Below, piece by piece: positions 1-6,600 of a DNA stretch of 12,279 nt. The notes under the pieces were generated by a model. It worked only from the letters and a program-made list of their open reading frames with translations, was not told the origin of the DNA and did not search any database. Origin of the DNA: Verrucomicrobiia bacterium (GTDB lineage: Bacteria > Verrucomicrobiota > Verrucomicrobiia > CAIQCK01); contig JAOACV010000022.1 in the NCBI GenBank assembly GCA_026417675.1, positions 1 through 12,279 on the forward strand, read 5' to 3'. The number at the start of each line of letters is the position of its first letter. Within the stretch, counting starts at the first letter, position 1. The translations under genes and the position numbers were made by a program.

Positions 1-276
1 GGCGGGCGCAGAGGCGGCGGCTTCCTGAGCCTTGGCCTCGCGTCGGGCGCGGCGGATCAGCGACGCGACGGTTTCCGTAGGCTGCGCCCCACAACGCAGC
101 CAGTAATCCACGCGCGCCAGGTTGAGCACCACGTTCTTCTCCTTCTTGCGCGGGTCGTAGGTGCCGATTTGCTCCACGAACCGGCCGTCGCGCGGACCGC
201 GCTTGGGCGCGATCACAACGCGGTAACAGGGATCGTTCCTGCCACCAATTCTGGTTAATCGAATTGCTACTGCCAT
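1..276 (-). CDS. rpsP: 30S ribosomal protein S16 (C-terminus runs off the window)
   Basis: S16 is a small-subunit protein that binds 16S rRNA early in 30S assembly. The 92 residues visible begin MAVAIRLTRIGGRNDPCYRV and continue with a run of basic residues and an IGTYDP motif near residue 38, the classic S16 N-terminal half. The later VDYWLRCGAQPTETVASLIR segment is the conserved helical part. The C-terminus is Ala-rich (AQEAAASAPA) and has no stop before position 1, so the gene is 3'-truncated only by the window edge; most S16 proteins are 80-90 residues, so little is missing. The start is ATG at 276-274, backed by AAGGAG (plus positions 282-287) five bases upstream. It lies 25 nt after ffh on the same strand, a common ffh-rpsP neighbourhood and probably one transcript. 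Confidence 0.95.
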   Translation of the reverse strand, partial: MAVAIRLTRIGGRNDPCYRVVIAPKRGPRDGRFVEQIGTYDPRKKEKNVVLNLARVDYWLRCGAQPTETVASLIRRARREAKAQEAAASAPA

Positions 277-301
277 GGCTTCTCCTTGCCGCGGCGATGG
301 C

Positions 302-1630
302 TCAAGGCGCCGGCATCTTCAGACGGCCCAACCGGGCCATCTTGCGGCTCAGCCGCGGCATTTCTTTGATCAGGTTTCTCATCGCCCAGAACTGCTTCAG
401 CAGTTGGTTCACGTCGGCGACGGTCGTGCCGCTGCCGCGGGCGATGCGCTGGCGGCGGCGGCCGTCAATCATTTCAGGCCGGCGTCGTTCGGCGGGCGTC
501 ATGGATTGAATGATCGCCTCCAGCCGTTTGAGCTGCTTTTCCTCAACCGAAAGGTCGCGAATGTTACTCATCCCCGGCAACATGCCAAGCAGATTCTCCA
601 GCGGCCCCATCTTTTTCATCTGCTGCATTTGGGTCAGAAAATCCTCCAAGTTCACATCCGCCTTGCGCAGCTTTTCCTGCATCTTCTCTGCCTGCGTCGC
701 ATCGAAGCTCTCCTGCGCCTTTTCCACCAGGCTGACCACGTCGCCCATGCCGAGGATGCGCGAGGCCATCCGGTCGGGGTGGAACGGCTCCAAGTCCTCC
801 AGTTTTTCACCCACACCGACCAGTTTGATCGGTTTGCCGGTCACGGCGCGCATGGAGAGGGCCGCGCCGCCGCGCGTGTCGCCGTCGAGCTTGGTGAGGA
901 TGATGCCGGTCAGGCCGAGGGCGTTGTCAAAGCGCGATGCGATGTCCACCGCCTGCTGGCCCGTGGCGGCGTCGGCCACGAGCAGAATCTCCGCCGGCGC
1001 GATCCATTCTTTCAGGCGGACCAGTTCTTGAATCAGCGGTTCATCAATCTGCAAGCGGCCCGCCGTGTCGAAAATGACAGGACTGTTTGACTGCGCGCCG
1101 GCGGCCTCCATCGCGCCGCGCGCGATCTGGAGCACGTCGGTTTCGCCGGGGACGGCGTGCACGGGGATGTTGAGTTGCTTGCCGAGCGTTTGAAGTTGTG
1201 TGATCGCGGCAGGCCGATAAACGTCGCACGCTACCAGAAGGGGATGCTGGCCTTGTTTGGCCAGCAACCGCGCGAGCTTGCCGGCGGTGGTCGTCTTGCC
1301 GCACCCATGCAGGCCGCACAGCAGGACAGCGGCGGGGGATTTGCCCAACAGCAGGCCCGCGTGTTGCGCGCCCATCAACGCGACCAGTTCGTCATGGATG
1401 ATTTTGATGACCTGCTGGCCGGGCGTAATGCTGTCGAGCACGGTCTGGCCGAGCGATTTGGTCTTGACCGACTCGATGAAGTCCTTGGCGACCTTGTAGT
1501 TGACATCGGCCTCCAACAATGCCAGCCGCACATCGCGCAAGGCGTCGGCGATGTTCTTCTCGGTGAGCTTGCCGAGACCGCGCAGGTTTCGGAAAACCGA
1601 CTGAAGCTTGTCGGAGAGCGTTCGAAACAT
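302..1630 (-). CDS. ffh: Signal recognition particle GTPase Ffh (SRP54)
   Basis: Ffh binds 4.5S/6S RNA and signal peptides on nascent chains and docks with FtsY to send membrane proteins to SecYEG. The 442-residue length matches the family (about 440-455). Visible motifs: helical N domain (1-95), P-loop GLHGCGKTT (106-114), DVYRP (136-140), DTAGR (188-192), TKLD (246-249) followed by GDTRGG, then a Met-rich M domain from about 305 with MQQMKKMGP. The SRP-RNA-binding segment (ARGSGTTVADVNQLLKQF, about 397-414) is nearly canonical. The frame stays open to 1960, but the start is placed at ATG 1630 because MFRTLSDKLQSVFRNLRG is the usual Ffh N-terminus and the extension lies inside the upstream gene. 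GGAG precedes it. One oddity is Cys110 in the P-loop, where Ala or Ser is usual. Confidence 0.97.
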   Translation of the reverse strand: MFRTLSDKLQSVFRNLRGLGKLTEKNIADALRDVRLALLEADVNYKVAKDFIESVKTKSLGQTVLDSITPGQQVIKIIHDELVALMGAQHAGLLLGKSPAAVLLCGLHGCGKTTTAGKLARLLAKQGQHPLLVACDVYRPAAITQLQTLGKQLNIPVHAVPGETDVLQIARGAMEAAGAQSNSPVIFDTAGRLQIDEPLIQELVRLKEWIAPAEILLVADAATGQQAVDIASRFDNALGLTGIILTKLDGDTRGGAALSMRAVTGKPIKLVGVGEKLEDLEPFHPDRMASRILGMGDVVSLVEKAQESFDATQAEKMQEKLRKADVNLEDFLTQMQQMKKMGPLENLLGMLPGMSNIRDLSVEEKQLKRLEAIIQSMTPAERRRPEMIDGRRRQRIARGSGTTVADVNQLLKQFWAMRNLIKEMPRLSRKMARLGRLKMPAP

Positions 1631-1644
1631 CCGACTCCGCGGGG

Positions 1645-2691
1645 CTAGCGCCGTCCGGTCTGCTGGCTTTCGATGTCGGCCAGTTGCTTGTTGATATCGT
1701 TCTCCAGTTGGGAAACCAGCTCCGTCAGTTCGGGATACCGCGCGGTTCGAATGCGAGAGGACTGGAGCAGCGTCTTGGCTTCCAAAAGATTGCCCTTGCG
1801 GGTCGAGTATTCCTCGGCTTGAGTGCGGAACTGGCCCTTGGTCTCCATGAGCATCCGGGCGTAGTCCACTTCGAGCAGGGCGCGATTGGGATCGCGCAGG
1901 TAATTGCCCCACATGCCGCGCCAAGAGCGCATCGCCAGCAGATCGCGCTTGGTCTTCCACGCATCGCGGGCCGACTTGAAAGCCGCCTGCGCATTGGGGG
2001 GCAGGCCCGCCACATAGTCCTCGGGCTTCAACTCATGGAGCGACGTGGGCAACCTGGGTTGTTGCGGCGCAGCGGCGGCAGCTTGCACAGGCGCGGTCGC
2101 CGGCGTTGCGGAAGCGACTTGGACGGGCTGCGTCGGGGCGGCGGTTGCCGGCACAGGCGGTTGAGTGGCAGCGGGTTGAGCCGGCGCAGGCGCGGCAGCA
2201 GGAGGCGACGCGGGAGCCGATGGCATCGCCGGTGCCGCAGCCCCCGAAGCGGAAGCTTGGGCGGCGGCCGGCGCGGGCGCAGCGGGTGCCGAAGTCGTGG
2301 GAGATGCGGCAGGTTGCGGCGTGGTTGCAGCGACCGCAGTTGGTGCAGGCGCAGGGGCCACAGGCGCCGGTGGGGACGCGGGCTGCGCCGGTGGTGCCGC
2401 AGGAGTGGTTGCCGCAGTCGTCGCCGCCGGTGTTGGAGGCGTTGGTGCCGGCTCAGGAGCGGGCGGCTGTGGCTGGGGGGCCGGAGCAGACGCTGCGGGG
2501 GCAGGTGCGGAAGCGGATGCTGTTTCCGCCGGTGCGGCGGGCTTCGAAGACGCTGGCGGCTCCGCCGGCTCGGATTTCGCCGGGGGCGGGGGCGGCGGTG
2601 ATTCAGAGCCGCTGCGGGAGTATTTCATGTAGATCAGGACGGCGCCGACGCCGACGATTCCGATGGTGATCCAGTTAACCAGCTTTTCCAT
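1645..2691 (-). CDS. Membrane-anchored Ala/Pro-rich protein of unknown function
   Basis: I do not recognise this family. The 348-residue protein has three visible parts: a short N-terminus with one hydrophobic helix (about 4-22, LVNWITIGIVGVGAVLIYM) followed by basic residues; a very long low-complexity linker of Ala, Pro, Ser, Thr and Gln (about 27-215); and a charged, probably helical C-terminal domain (about 216-348, with WKTKRDLLAMRSWRGMWGNY and LLEAKTLLQSSRIRTARYPE). The layout resembles TonB- or FtsN-type proteins that reach across the periplasm, but no TonB or SPOR signature is visible. ATG 2691 overlaps the murA stop as TGATG, implying translational coupling; GTG 2694 is an alternative start one codon upstream. 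It sits 14 nt before ffh in the same direction. Function unknown; the reading frame itself is well supported by coupling and packing. Confidence 0.8.
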   Translation of the reverse strand: MEKLVNWITIGIVGVGAVLIYMKYSRSGSESPPPPPPAKSEPAEPPASSKPAAPAETASASAPAPAASAPAPQPQPPAPEPAPTPPTPAATTAATTPAAPPAQPASPPAPVAPAPAPTAVAATTPQPAASPTTSAPAAPAPAAAQASASGAAAPAMPSAPASPPAAAPAPAQPAATQPPVPATAAPTQPVQVASATPATAPVQAAAAAPQQPRLPTSLHELKPEDYVAGLPPNAQAAFKSARDAWKTKRDLLAMRSWRGMWGNYLRDPNRALLEVDYARMLMETKGQFRTQAEEYSTRKGNLLEAKTLLQSSRIRTARYPELTELVSQLENDINKQLADIESQQTGRR

Positions 2692-3947
2692 CACTTCTGC
2701 CTCTCGATACGCGCGCCCAAGGCGCGCAGCTTTTCGTCAATCCTCTCGTAACCGCGGTCAATGTGATAGACGCGGTTGACCGTCGTTTGGCCGTGGGCCA
2801 CCAAGCCAGCCAGCACCAACGCCGCGCTGGCGCGCAGGTCGCTGGCCATGATCGGCGCGCCGCTCAACTTTGGCATACCCTTGACGATGGCGCTAGAGCC
2901 TTCCAGCGCGATGTTCGCGCCAAGCCGGCCCAGTTCCGCCACGTGCATGAACCGCTCCGGATAAATCTTTTCTGTGATAACCGAGATGCCGGGCGTGATG
3001 GTCATCAGCGTCATGAACTGAGCCTGCATATCCGTCGGGAAGCCGGGGTAAGGCATCGTGATCACGTCGGCAGGCTCGCGCCTGCCTTCGCCGCGAACCA
3101 CCATGTCCGGACCGGCTCGCTCGACTTTGACGCCCGCCTCCAACAGCTTGTCAATAACCGCGCCGAGATGGTCCGGCCGCGCGCCTTTCAATGTCACATG
3201 CCCGCCCGTTACTGCCGCGGCGGTCATGAACGTGCCTGCCTCGATCCGGTCGGGGATGACCGTGTGTTCCGCGCCGTGCAGATGTTCAACCCCGTGAATC
3301 GTCACCGTCGGGCTGCCCGCGCCGTGGATTTGCGCGCCCATCTTCACCAGAAACTGCGCCAAGTCCACCACCTCCGGCTCGCACGCGGCGCTTTCGATGA
3401 CCGTCGTGCCCTTCGTCACCGCCGCCGCCATCATGACGTTGGCGGTGCCGAGCACGGTAGAACCGAACCGTCCGCCGAGGAACATCGTGCCGCCAGCCAT
3501 GTTCTTGCCGTCGGCAATGACATACCCCTTCTCGATCCGCACGTCGGCACCCAAGGCGCGGAAGCCCTTGAGGTGAATATCAATCGGTCGCGGGCCGATG
3601 ATGCAGCCGCCCGGGACGCTGACCTTCGCCTTGCGCCGCCGGCCGAGCAGAGGTCCGAGCAGACACACGCTCGCGCGCATTTTCCGCACCAAGTCGTAGG
3701 GCGCGATCGTGCGGATCTTCCTCGCCTCCACGGTGACGACACCGTCCTTGAACTCCGCTTCTGCGCCGATGTGCTTGATGATCTCCACCATGAACCGCGT
3801 GTCGCTCAGGTCCGGCACGCCGCGAATCACGCAGCGTTCCGGCGTCAGCAACGTGGCGGCAAGGATCGGCAGCGACGAGTTCTTGGAACCGCTGATGGCG
3901 ACCTCGCCCTTGAGGGGCGCGCCGCCGTTGATCACGAACTTGTCCAT
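2691..3947 (-). CDS. murA: UDP-N-acetylglucosamine 1-carboxyvinyltransferase MurA
   Basis: MurA transfers enolpyruvate from PEP to UDP-GlcNAc, the first committed step of peptidoglycan synthesis, in the cytoplasm. The 418-residue length is the usual one. Key residues are visible: SGSKN with Lys22 and Asn23, Arg91 in KMRAS, the active-site loop GGCIIGPRP with Cys115 (the Cys that fosfomycin alkylates), PTDMQAQF with Asp306, and the terminal HIDRGYERI with Arg398. The Cys is retained, so a naturally resistant Cys-to-Asp enzyme is not indicated. The start is ATG 3947 with GGAAG a few bases upstream. prmC ends 60 nt upstream; that gap holds a weak 6-bp inverted repeat (3975-3980 with 3999-4004). 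Its stop overlaps the next gene's start as TGATG. Confidence 0.97.
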   Translation of the reverse strand: MDKFVINGGAPLKGEVAISGSKNSSLPILAATLLTPERCVIRGVPDLSDTRFMVEIIKHIGAEAEFKDGVVTVEARKIRTIAPYDLVRKMRASVCLLGPLLGRRRKAKVSVPGGCIIGPRPIDIHLKGFRALGADVRIEKGYVIADGKNMAGGTMFLGGRFGSTVLGTANVMMAAAVTKGTTVIESAACEPEVVDLAQFLVKMGAQIHGAGSPTVTIHGVEHLHGAEHTVIPDRIEAGTFMTAAAVTGGHVTLKGARPDHLGAVIDKLLEAGVKVERAGPDMVVRGEGRREPADVITMPYPGFPTDMQAQFMTLMTITPGISVITEKIYPERFMHVAELGRLGANIALEGSSAIVKGMPKLSGAPIMASDLRASAALVLAGLVAHGQTTVNRVYHIDRGYERIDEKLRALGARIERQK

Positions 3948-4007
3948 GCAACTTCCGTATTCGGTTTTCCGTATGGGCCTCTTGACGGGCTGCGCAACAG
4001 GCCCTGC

Positions 4008-4859
4008 CTAGATCAGCGCCACCAGCACACGCGGATGGCCGGTCAAATCCGGTATCATCTTCTCCACACGAAAGCCGTTGTCGAGAAAGATTCGCTGCGC
4101 GGCCTCACTCTGGCCCGCGCCCAACTCCACGACCACCCGCCCCCCACCCGCCAGCCAGACCTTCGACTCGCGCGCCATTCGCGTAATGACCGCCAAACCG
4201 TCCGCCCCCCCGTCCAGCGCCGCGCGCGGTTCGTGATCGCGAATCTCGCGCGGCAGCGACGCGATTTCGGCGCTGGGAATGTAGGGCGGATTGGAAACGA
4301 TGACGTCGAATCTCACATCAGACGGCAGTGGTCCAAAAAGGTCGCCTTGGAAAACCTCAATTCTAGCCCCGTGCTTTTTCGCGTTGGCGCGCGCCACCTC
4401 CAGCGCGTCCGCGGAAGCCTCCACGGCCAGCACGCGCGCGTCAGGCAGATTCTTCGCCAGCGCAATCGCAATCGCCCCACTGCCCGTCCCCAAGTCCACT
4501 ATCCGGGGCCCCGACCTTCCCGCCGGCGCCGTTCCAGCGTTCTTCACGATGTAATCCACAAGCAACTCCGTCTCCGGCCGCGGAATCAACACCCGCTTGT
4601 CCACCGCGAACTCCAGACCGTAAAAGCTCGCCACCCCGAGCACATACTGAAGCGGTTCGCCCCCGGCACGGCGCCTGACCATCTCCCGCAGTGTTTCCAA
4701 GGCCGGCTCCGGCACGTCGCGCTCGAAGTCGAGATAAAGCTCCAACCGCTTACGCTTCAGCACATGCGCGACCATCAGCTCAATCGTCAGCCGCGGACTA
4801 TCCACGCCGCGCTGTTGGAAAAATTCCGTCGTGCGTTGGATCAGTTGAAGTATCTTCAC
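4008..4859 (-). CDS. prmC: Peptide chain release factor N5-glutamine methyltransferase PrmC (HemK)
   Basis: PrmC uses S-adenosylmethionine to methylate the Gln of the GGQ loop of RF1 and RF2, which speeds peptide release. The 283 residues show an N-terminal helical domain with GVDSPRLTIELMVAHVL (18-34) and GGEPLQY (66-72), PRPETE (93-98), the SAM-binding DLGTGSG (122-128) and the catalytic SNPPY (NPPY at 190-193). The substrate gene prfA is immediately upstream on the same strand, the classic pairing. The start is uncertain. GTG 4859 fits the family N-terminus (VKILQLIQRTTEFF) but has no clear Shine-Dalgarno; GTG 4862 is adjacent, and an in-frame ATG at 4931 would add 24 residues of non-family sequence encoded inside a hairpin, so I reject it. 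The 225-nt gap to prfA may give the gene its own promoter or leader. Confidence 0.93.
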   Translation of the reverse strand: MKILQLIQRTTEFFQQRGVDSPRLTIELMVAHVLKRKRLELYLDFERDVPEPALETLREMVRRRAGGEPLQYVLGVASFYGLEFAVDKRVLIPRPETELLVDYIVKNAGTAPAGRSGPRIVDLGTGSGAIAIALAKNLPDARVLAVEASADALEVARANAKKHGARIEVFQGDLFGPLPSDVRFDVIVSNPPYIPSAEIASLPREIRDHEPRAALDGGADGLAVITRMARESKVWLAGGGRVVVELGAGQSEAAQRIFLDNGFRVEKMIPDLTGHPRVLVALI

Positions 4860-4902
4860 CACCGCAAGACTAGGCCAGTTTAACCGCCTGTCCAATCGTG
4901 AA

Positions 4903-4931
4903 ATGAAACGGCCCCCGCAAGATCGTTTCAT
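4903..4931. repeat. 8-bp inverted repeat upstream of prmC
   Basis: ATGAAACG (4903-4910) and CGTTTCAT (4924-4931) are perfect inverted copies separated by 13 nt. In the minus-strand transcript this hairpin would lie about 45 nt before the prmC start. An in-frame ATG (4931-4929) is buried in one arm. It could be an operator, a leader hairpin, or the edge of the larger repeat element beside it; an 8-bp dyad alone can also occur by chance. Confidence 0.4.
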
Positions 4932-4942
4932 GCGAGGTCCCA

Positions 4943-5011
4943 GTGGATCGCGTTCTCCGAACGCGACTCTGCACATTCAGCGAGCTATTGCGTTCAGAGA
5001 ACGCCATCCAC
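4943..5011. repeat. Composite inverted repeat, two palindromic 24-nt arms (REP/MITE-like or structured RNA)
   Basis: The arms 4943-4966 and 4988-5011 are inverted copies matching at 21 of 24 positions, separated by 21 nt. Each arm is itself palindromic: TCGCGTTC-TCC-GAACGCGA (4948-4966, 8-bp stem) and GCGTTC-AGA-GAACGC (4990-5004, 6-bp stem). The transcript could therefore fold as one long stem, or as two small hairpins closed by the outer GTGGAT/ATCCAC pairing. Of the three differences, one becomes a G-U wobble in the minus-strand RNA but a C-A clash in the plus-strand RNA. The layout resembles paired REP sequences (BIME) or a small MITE. It sits in the prfA-prmC gap. Whether it recurs in the genome cannot be seen here. 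Confidence 0.6.
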
Positions 5012-5025
5012 CCCAACGAGGCGCA

Positions 5026-5080
5026 AGCCAAGGACGAAGACGCAGGCACTATTCCGGTGCCCGCATGACTGCGTCTGGCT
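5026..5080. repeat. Three-tier nested hairpin just after the prfA stop
   Basis: Three perfect helices nest: AGCC/GGCT (5026-5029 with 5077-5080), AGACGCA/TGCGTCT (5038-5044 with 5070-5076) and GGCAC/GTGCC (5045-5049 with 5057-5061), with a 7-nt loop and 8-nt bulges at 5030-5037 and 5062-5069. It begins 4 nt after the prfA stop in the minus-strand transcript. No T-run follows in either direction, so it is not a standard intrinsic terminator. It could protect the prfA 3' end, or be one part of the larger repeat region that continues to 4903. Confidence 0.5.
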
Positions 5081-5084
5081 CTCC

Positions 5085-6161
5085 TTACGCCAAGGTCTTG
5101 AGCCGCTCCTCGATGTCGTGAGCCATCAGCGCCTCGATCAACGGCTCCAGACCGCCTTCCATGACCGCGGGCAGGTTGTAGAGGGTCAGGTTGATGCGAT
5201 GGTCACTGACACGGTTCTGCGGGAAGTTGTAGGTGCGGATGCGTTCGTTGCGCTCGCCGGTGCCGACCTGCGAGCGGCGCTGGGCGGCGTATTTGGCGGC
5301 CTCTTCCTCTTGGCGCTGGCTCAGCAACCGCGAGCGCAGCACGCGCAACGCCTTGGCCTTGTTCTTCAACTGAGAACGCTCATCGGCGCAACGCACCATC
5401 ATGCCGCTCGGCTTGTGGACGATCTGCACGGCGGAATCGGTCGTGTTCACGCCCTGTCCGCCGGGGCCGCTGGCGCGGCAGACGGTGATCTCCAAGTCCT
5501 CCGGCTTGATCTCAATGTCCACCTCCTCGGCTTCGGGAAGCACCGCCACCGTCGCCGTGGAGGTGTGGATGCGCCCGCTGGCCTCGGTTACGGGCACCCG
5601 CTGGACGCGATGCACGCCGCTCTCGTAGCGCAGCCGGCGGAAGACATCCTCGCCCGTCACGGAGAAGATGACTTCCTTCAGCCCCCCGAGATCGGAGGGG
5701 CTGGTGTCTATCGGCTCGACCTTCCAGCCGCGCTCCTCGGCGTAGCGCACATACATCCGATACAGGTCCGCGGCGAACAAAGCCGCCTCCTGGCCGCCGG
5801 CGCCCGCGCGGATTTCCACGATCGTGTTGCGCGATTCGTTGGGGTCGGGCGGAAGGATGACACTCTGGATTTCGAGCAGCAGCTTTTGCCGGCGCTCCTT
5901 GAGCAGTTCGACCTCCGCCGCGGCCATCTCCCGCAACTCCGGCTCGGCCTTCTCGTCCGCGCTGAGGGCCTGGTTCTCGCGCAGATCGCGCTCGACTTTT
6001 TCCAACTCGGCGTAATTGTGAAACATCTGCCTCAACCGGCGATGCTCGCGGCTCAGCTCAGCGGCGCGTCGCTGGTCGGCGAACACGCGTGGATCACTCA
6101 GTTCGCGTTCGACCTCCTCGAATCGCTTGCGCAGTCGCTCGACGTGGGCGGGGATGTTCAT
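5085..6161 (-). CDS. prfA: Peptide chain release factor 1 (RF1)
   Basis: RF1 reads UAA and UAG stop codons in the ribosomal A site and triggers hydrolysis of peptidyl-tRNA. The 358-residue length is standard. The stop-codon tripeptide is PVT (190-192) within HRVQRVPVTEASGRIHTS, the RF1-type PxT rather than the RF2-type SPF. The catalytic GGQ is at 234-236 (ASGPGGQGVNTTDSA), followed by DERSQLKNKAKAL. An unusual second GGQ occurs at 122-124 (GAGGQEAALFAADL), where RF1 usually has GGD or GGE. The start is ATG 6161 (MNIPAHVERLRKRFEEVE); no good Shine-Dalgarno precedes it. A strong terminator ends only 38 nt upstream, so this gene either starts from a promoter overlapping that region or relies on read-through from rpmE. 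Confidence 0.97.
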   Translation of the reverse strand: MNIPAHVERLRKRFEEVERELSDPRVFADQRRAAELSREHRRLRQMFHNYAELEKVERDLRENQALSADEKAEPELREMAAAEVELLKERRQKLLLEIQSVILPPDPNESRNTIVEIRAGAGGQEAALFAADLYRMYVRYAEERGWKVEPIDTSPSDLGGLKEVIFSVTGEDVFRRLRYESGVHRVQRVPVTEASGRIHTSTATVAVLPEAEEVDIEIKPEDLEITVCRASGPGGQGVNTTDSAVQIVHKPSGMMVRCADERSQLKNKAKALRVLRSRLLSQRQEEEAAKYAAQRRSQVGTGERNERIRTYNFPQNRVSDHRINLTLYNLPAVMEGGLEPLIEALMAHDIEERLKTLA

Positions 6162-6199
6162 GACTGAAACCTAGACGTGAAACCCGAATCGTCGCGCAT

Positions 6200-6246
6200 A
6201 AAAACAACACTGCGTTTCGGCGCGGCGGGCCGAAACGCAGCGTTGT
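6200..6246 (-). terminator. Rho-independent terminator of rpmE
   Basis: A 12-bp perfect stem (CTGCGTTTCGGC at 6210-6221 with 6229-6240) is extended, past one A-C mismatch, by ACAAC/GTTGT (6204-6208 with 6242-6246); the loop is 7 nt. In the minus-strand transcript the stem runs straight into a run of five T (complement of A6200-A6204). It begins 10 nt after the rpmE stop. The plus direction has no T-run, so it works for rpmE only. Confidence 0.87.
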
Positions 6247-6256
6247 CGAAGGCCAG

Positions 6257-6463
6257 CTACTTCTTCTTGGCGGTGTAACGGCGCTGGAAACGTTCCACGC
6301 GCCCGGCCGTGTCCACAAGCTTCTGCTGGCCCGTGAAAAATGGATGGCAGACGTTGCAGATGCCAATGTGCAACTCTTTGCGCGTCGAGCGCGTCCGAAT
6401 CACGTTGCCGCAGGCGCACGTGATGGTCGCCTCCGCGTAATCAGGATGTATCTTCGGTTTCAT
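6257..6463 (-). CDS. rpmE: 50S ribosomal protein L31 (zinc-binding C+ type)
   Basis: L31 is a small protein of the 50S subunit that bridges to the 30S head. The 68 residues start [20 protein letters not shown] and contain the zinc-ligand cysteines C16, C18, C36 and C39 (CAC and CNVC), so this is the C+ form; bacteria with both forms usually make the C- form under zinc shortage. [22 protein letters not shown] is the conserved C-terminal part, ending in a basic AKKK tail. The open frame extends upstream to 6625, but ATG 6463 is chosen because it gives the family N-terminus exactly. The Shine-Dalgarno is weak (GGAA). A terminator follows directly, so rpmE is probably a single-gene transcript. 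Confidence 0.96.
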   Translation of the reverse strand: MKPKIHPDYAEATITCACGNVIRTRSTRKELHIGICNVCHPFFTGQQKLVDTAGRVERFQRRYTAKKK

Positions 6464-6482
6464 TTCCAAGACAAGGCGCGAA

Positions 6483-6511
6483 AACCTAGCGAAGCGCGCC
6501 GGGTGAAGCAA
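6483..6511 (-). promoter_or_regulatory. Possible rpmE promoter (weak)
   Basis: On the minus strand TTGCTT (6511-6506) is followed after 17 nt by TAGGTT (6488-6483), about 20 nt upstream of the rpmE ATG. Only the first three bases of the -35 box and the T, A and final T of the -10 box match the consensus, so this is a positional guess. Confidence 0.22.
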
Positions 6512-6542
6512 GAGCAAACTGAAGCAACAAGCGCGACGATGC

Positions 6543-6571
6543 TTGCGCGGCCTGCGGGGGTCTGTTAGAGT
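6543..6571 (+). promoter_or_regulatory. Possible promoter for the YtxG/YtxH-like pair
   Basis: TTGCGC (6543-6548), a 17-nt spacer and TAGAGT (6566-6571) lie just before the AGGAGG ribosome-binding site in the 137-nt divergent gap. The -10 matches TATAAT at four of six positions. The same TTGCGC with a TAGA-type -10 appears upstream of the isomerase-like gene, which mildly supports both. Confidence 0.35.
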
Positions 6572-6584
6572 GCGCCGCACTGTC

Positions 6585-6590
6585 AGGAGG
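6585..6590 (+). promoter_or_regulatory. Consensus Shine-Dalgarno AGGAGG with two possible starts
   Basis: This perfect AGGAGG lies 10 nt before ATG 6601 and 7 nt before the adjacent in-frame TTG 6598. The spacing slightly favours TTG and the codon favours ATG; the two choices differ by one residue. Confidence 0.75.
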
Positions 6591-6600
6591 TTCAACGTTG

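Noticed and set aside
302..1960. 552-residue version of Ffh with a 110-residue N-terminal extension
   Set aside because: The extension lies within the upstream gene and lacks Ffh character; the family N-terminus begins exactly at ATG 1630.
2763..4883. 706-codon open frame on the plus strand across murA and prmC
   Set aside because: It is antisense to two certain genes; its product is rich in Arg, His and Ala without domain-like character, as expected for a shadow frame in GC-rich DNA.
4948..5004. GCGTTC-N3-GAACGC dyads as LexA (SOS) boxes
   Set aside because: As I recall, Verrucomicrobia LexA sites have a TGTTC-N4-GAACA form; the spacing and flanks differ, and release-factor genes are not SOS targets.
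5118..6167. 349-codon plus-strand frame opposite prfA
   Set aside because: It is antisense to RF1, whose motifs are unmistakable, and its codon phase mirrors that gene.
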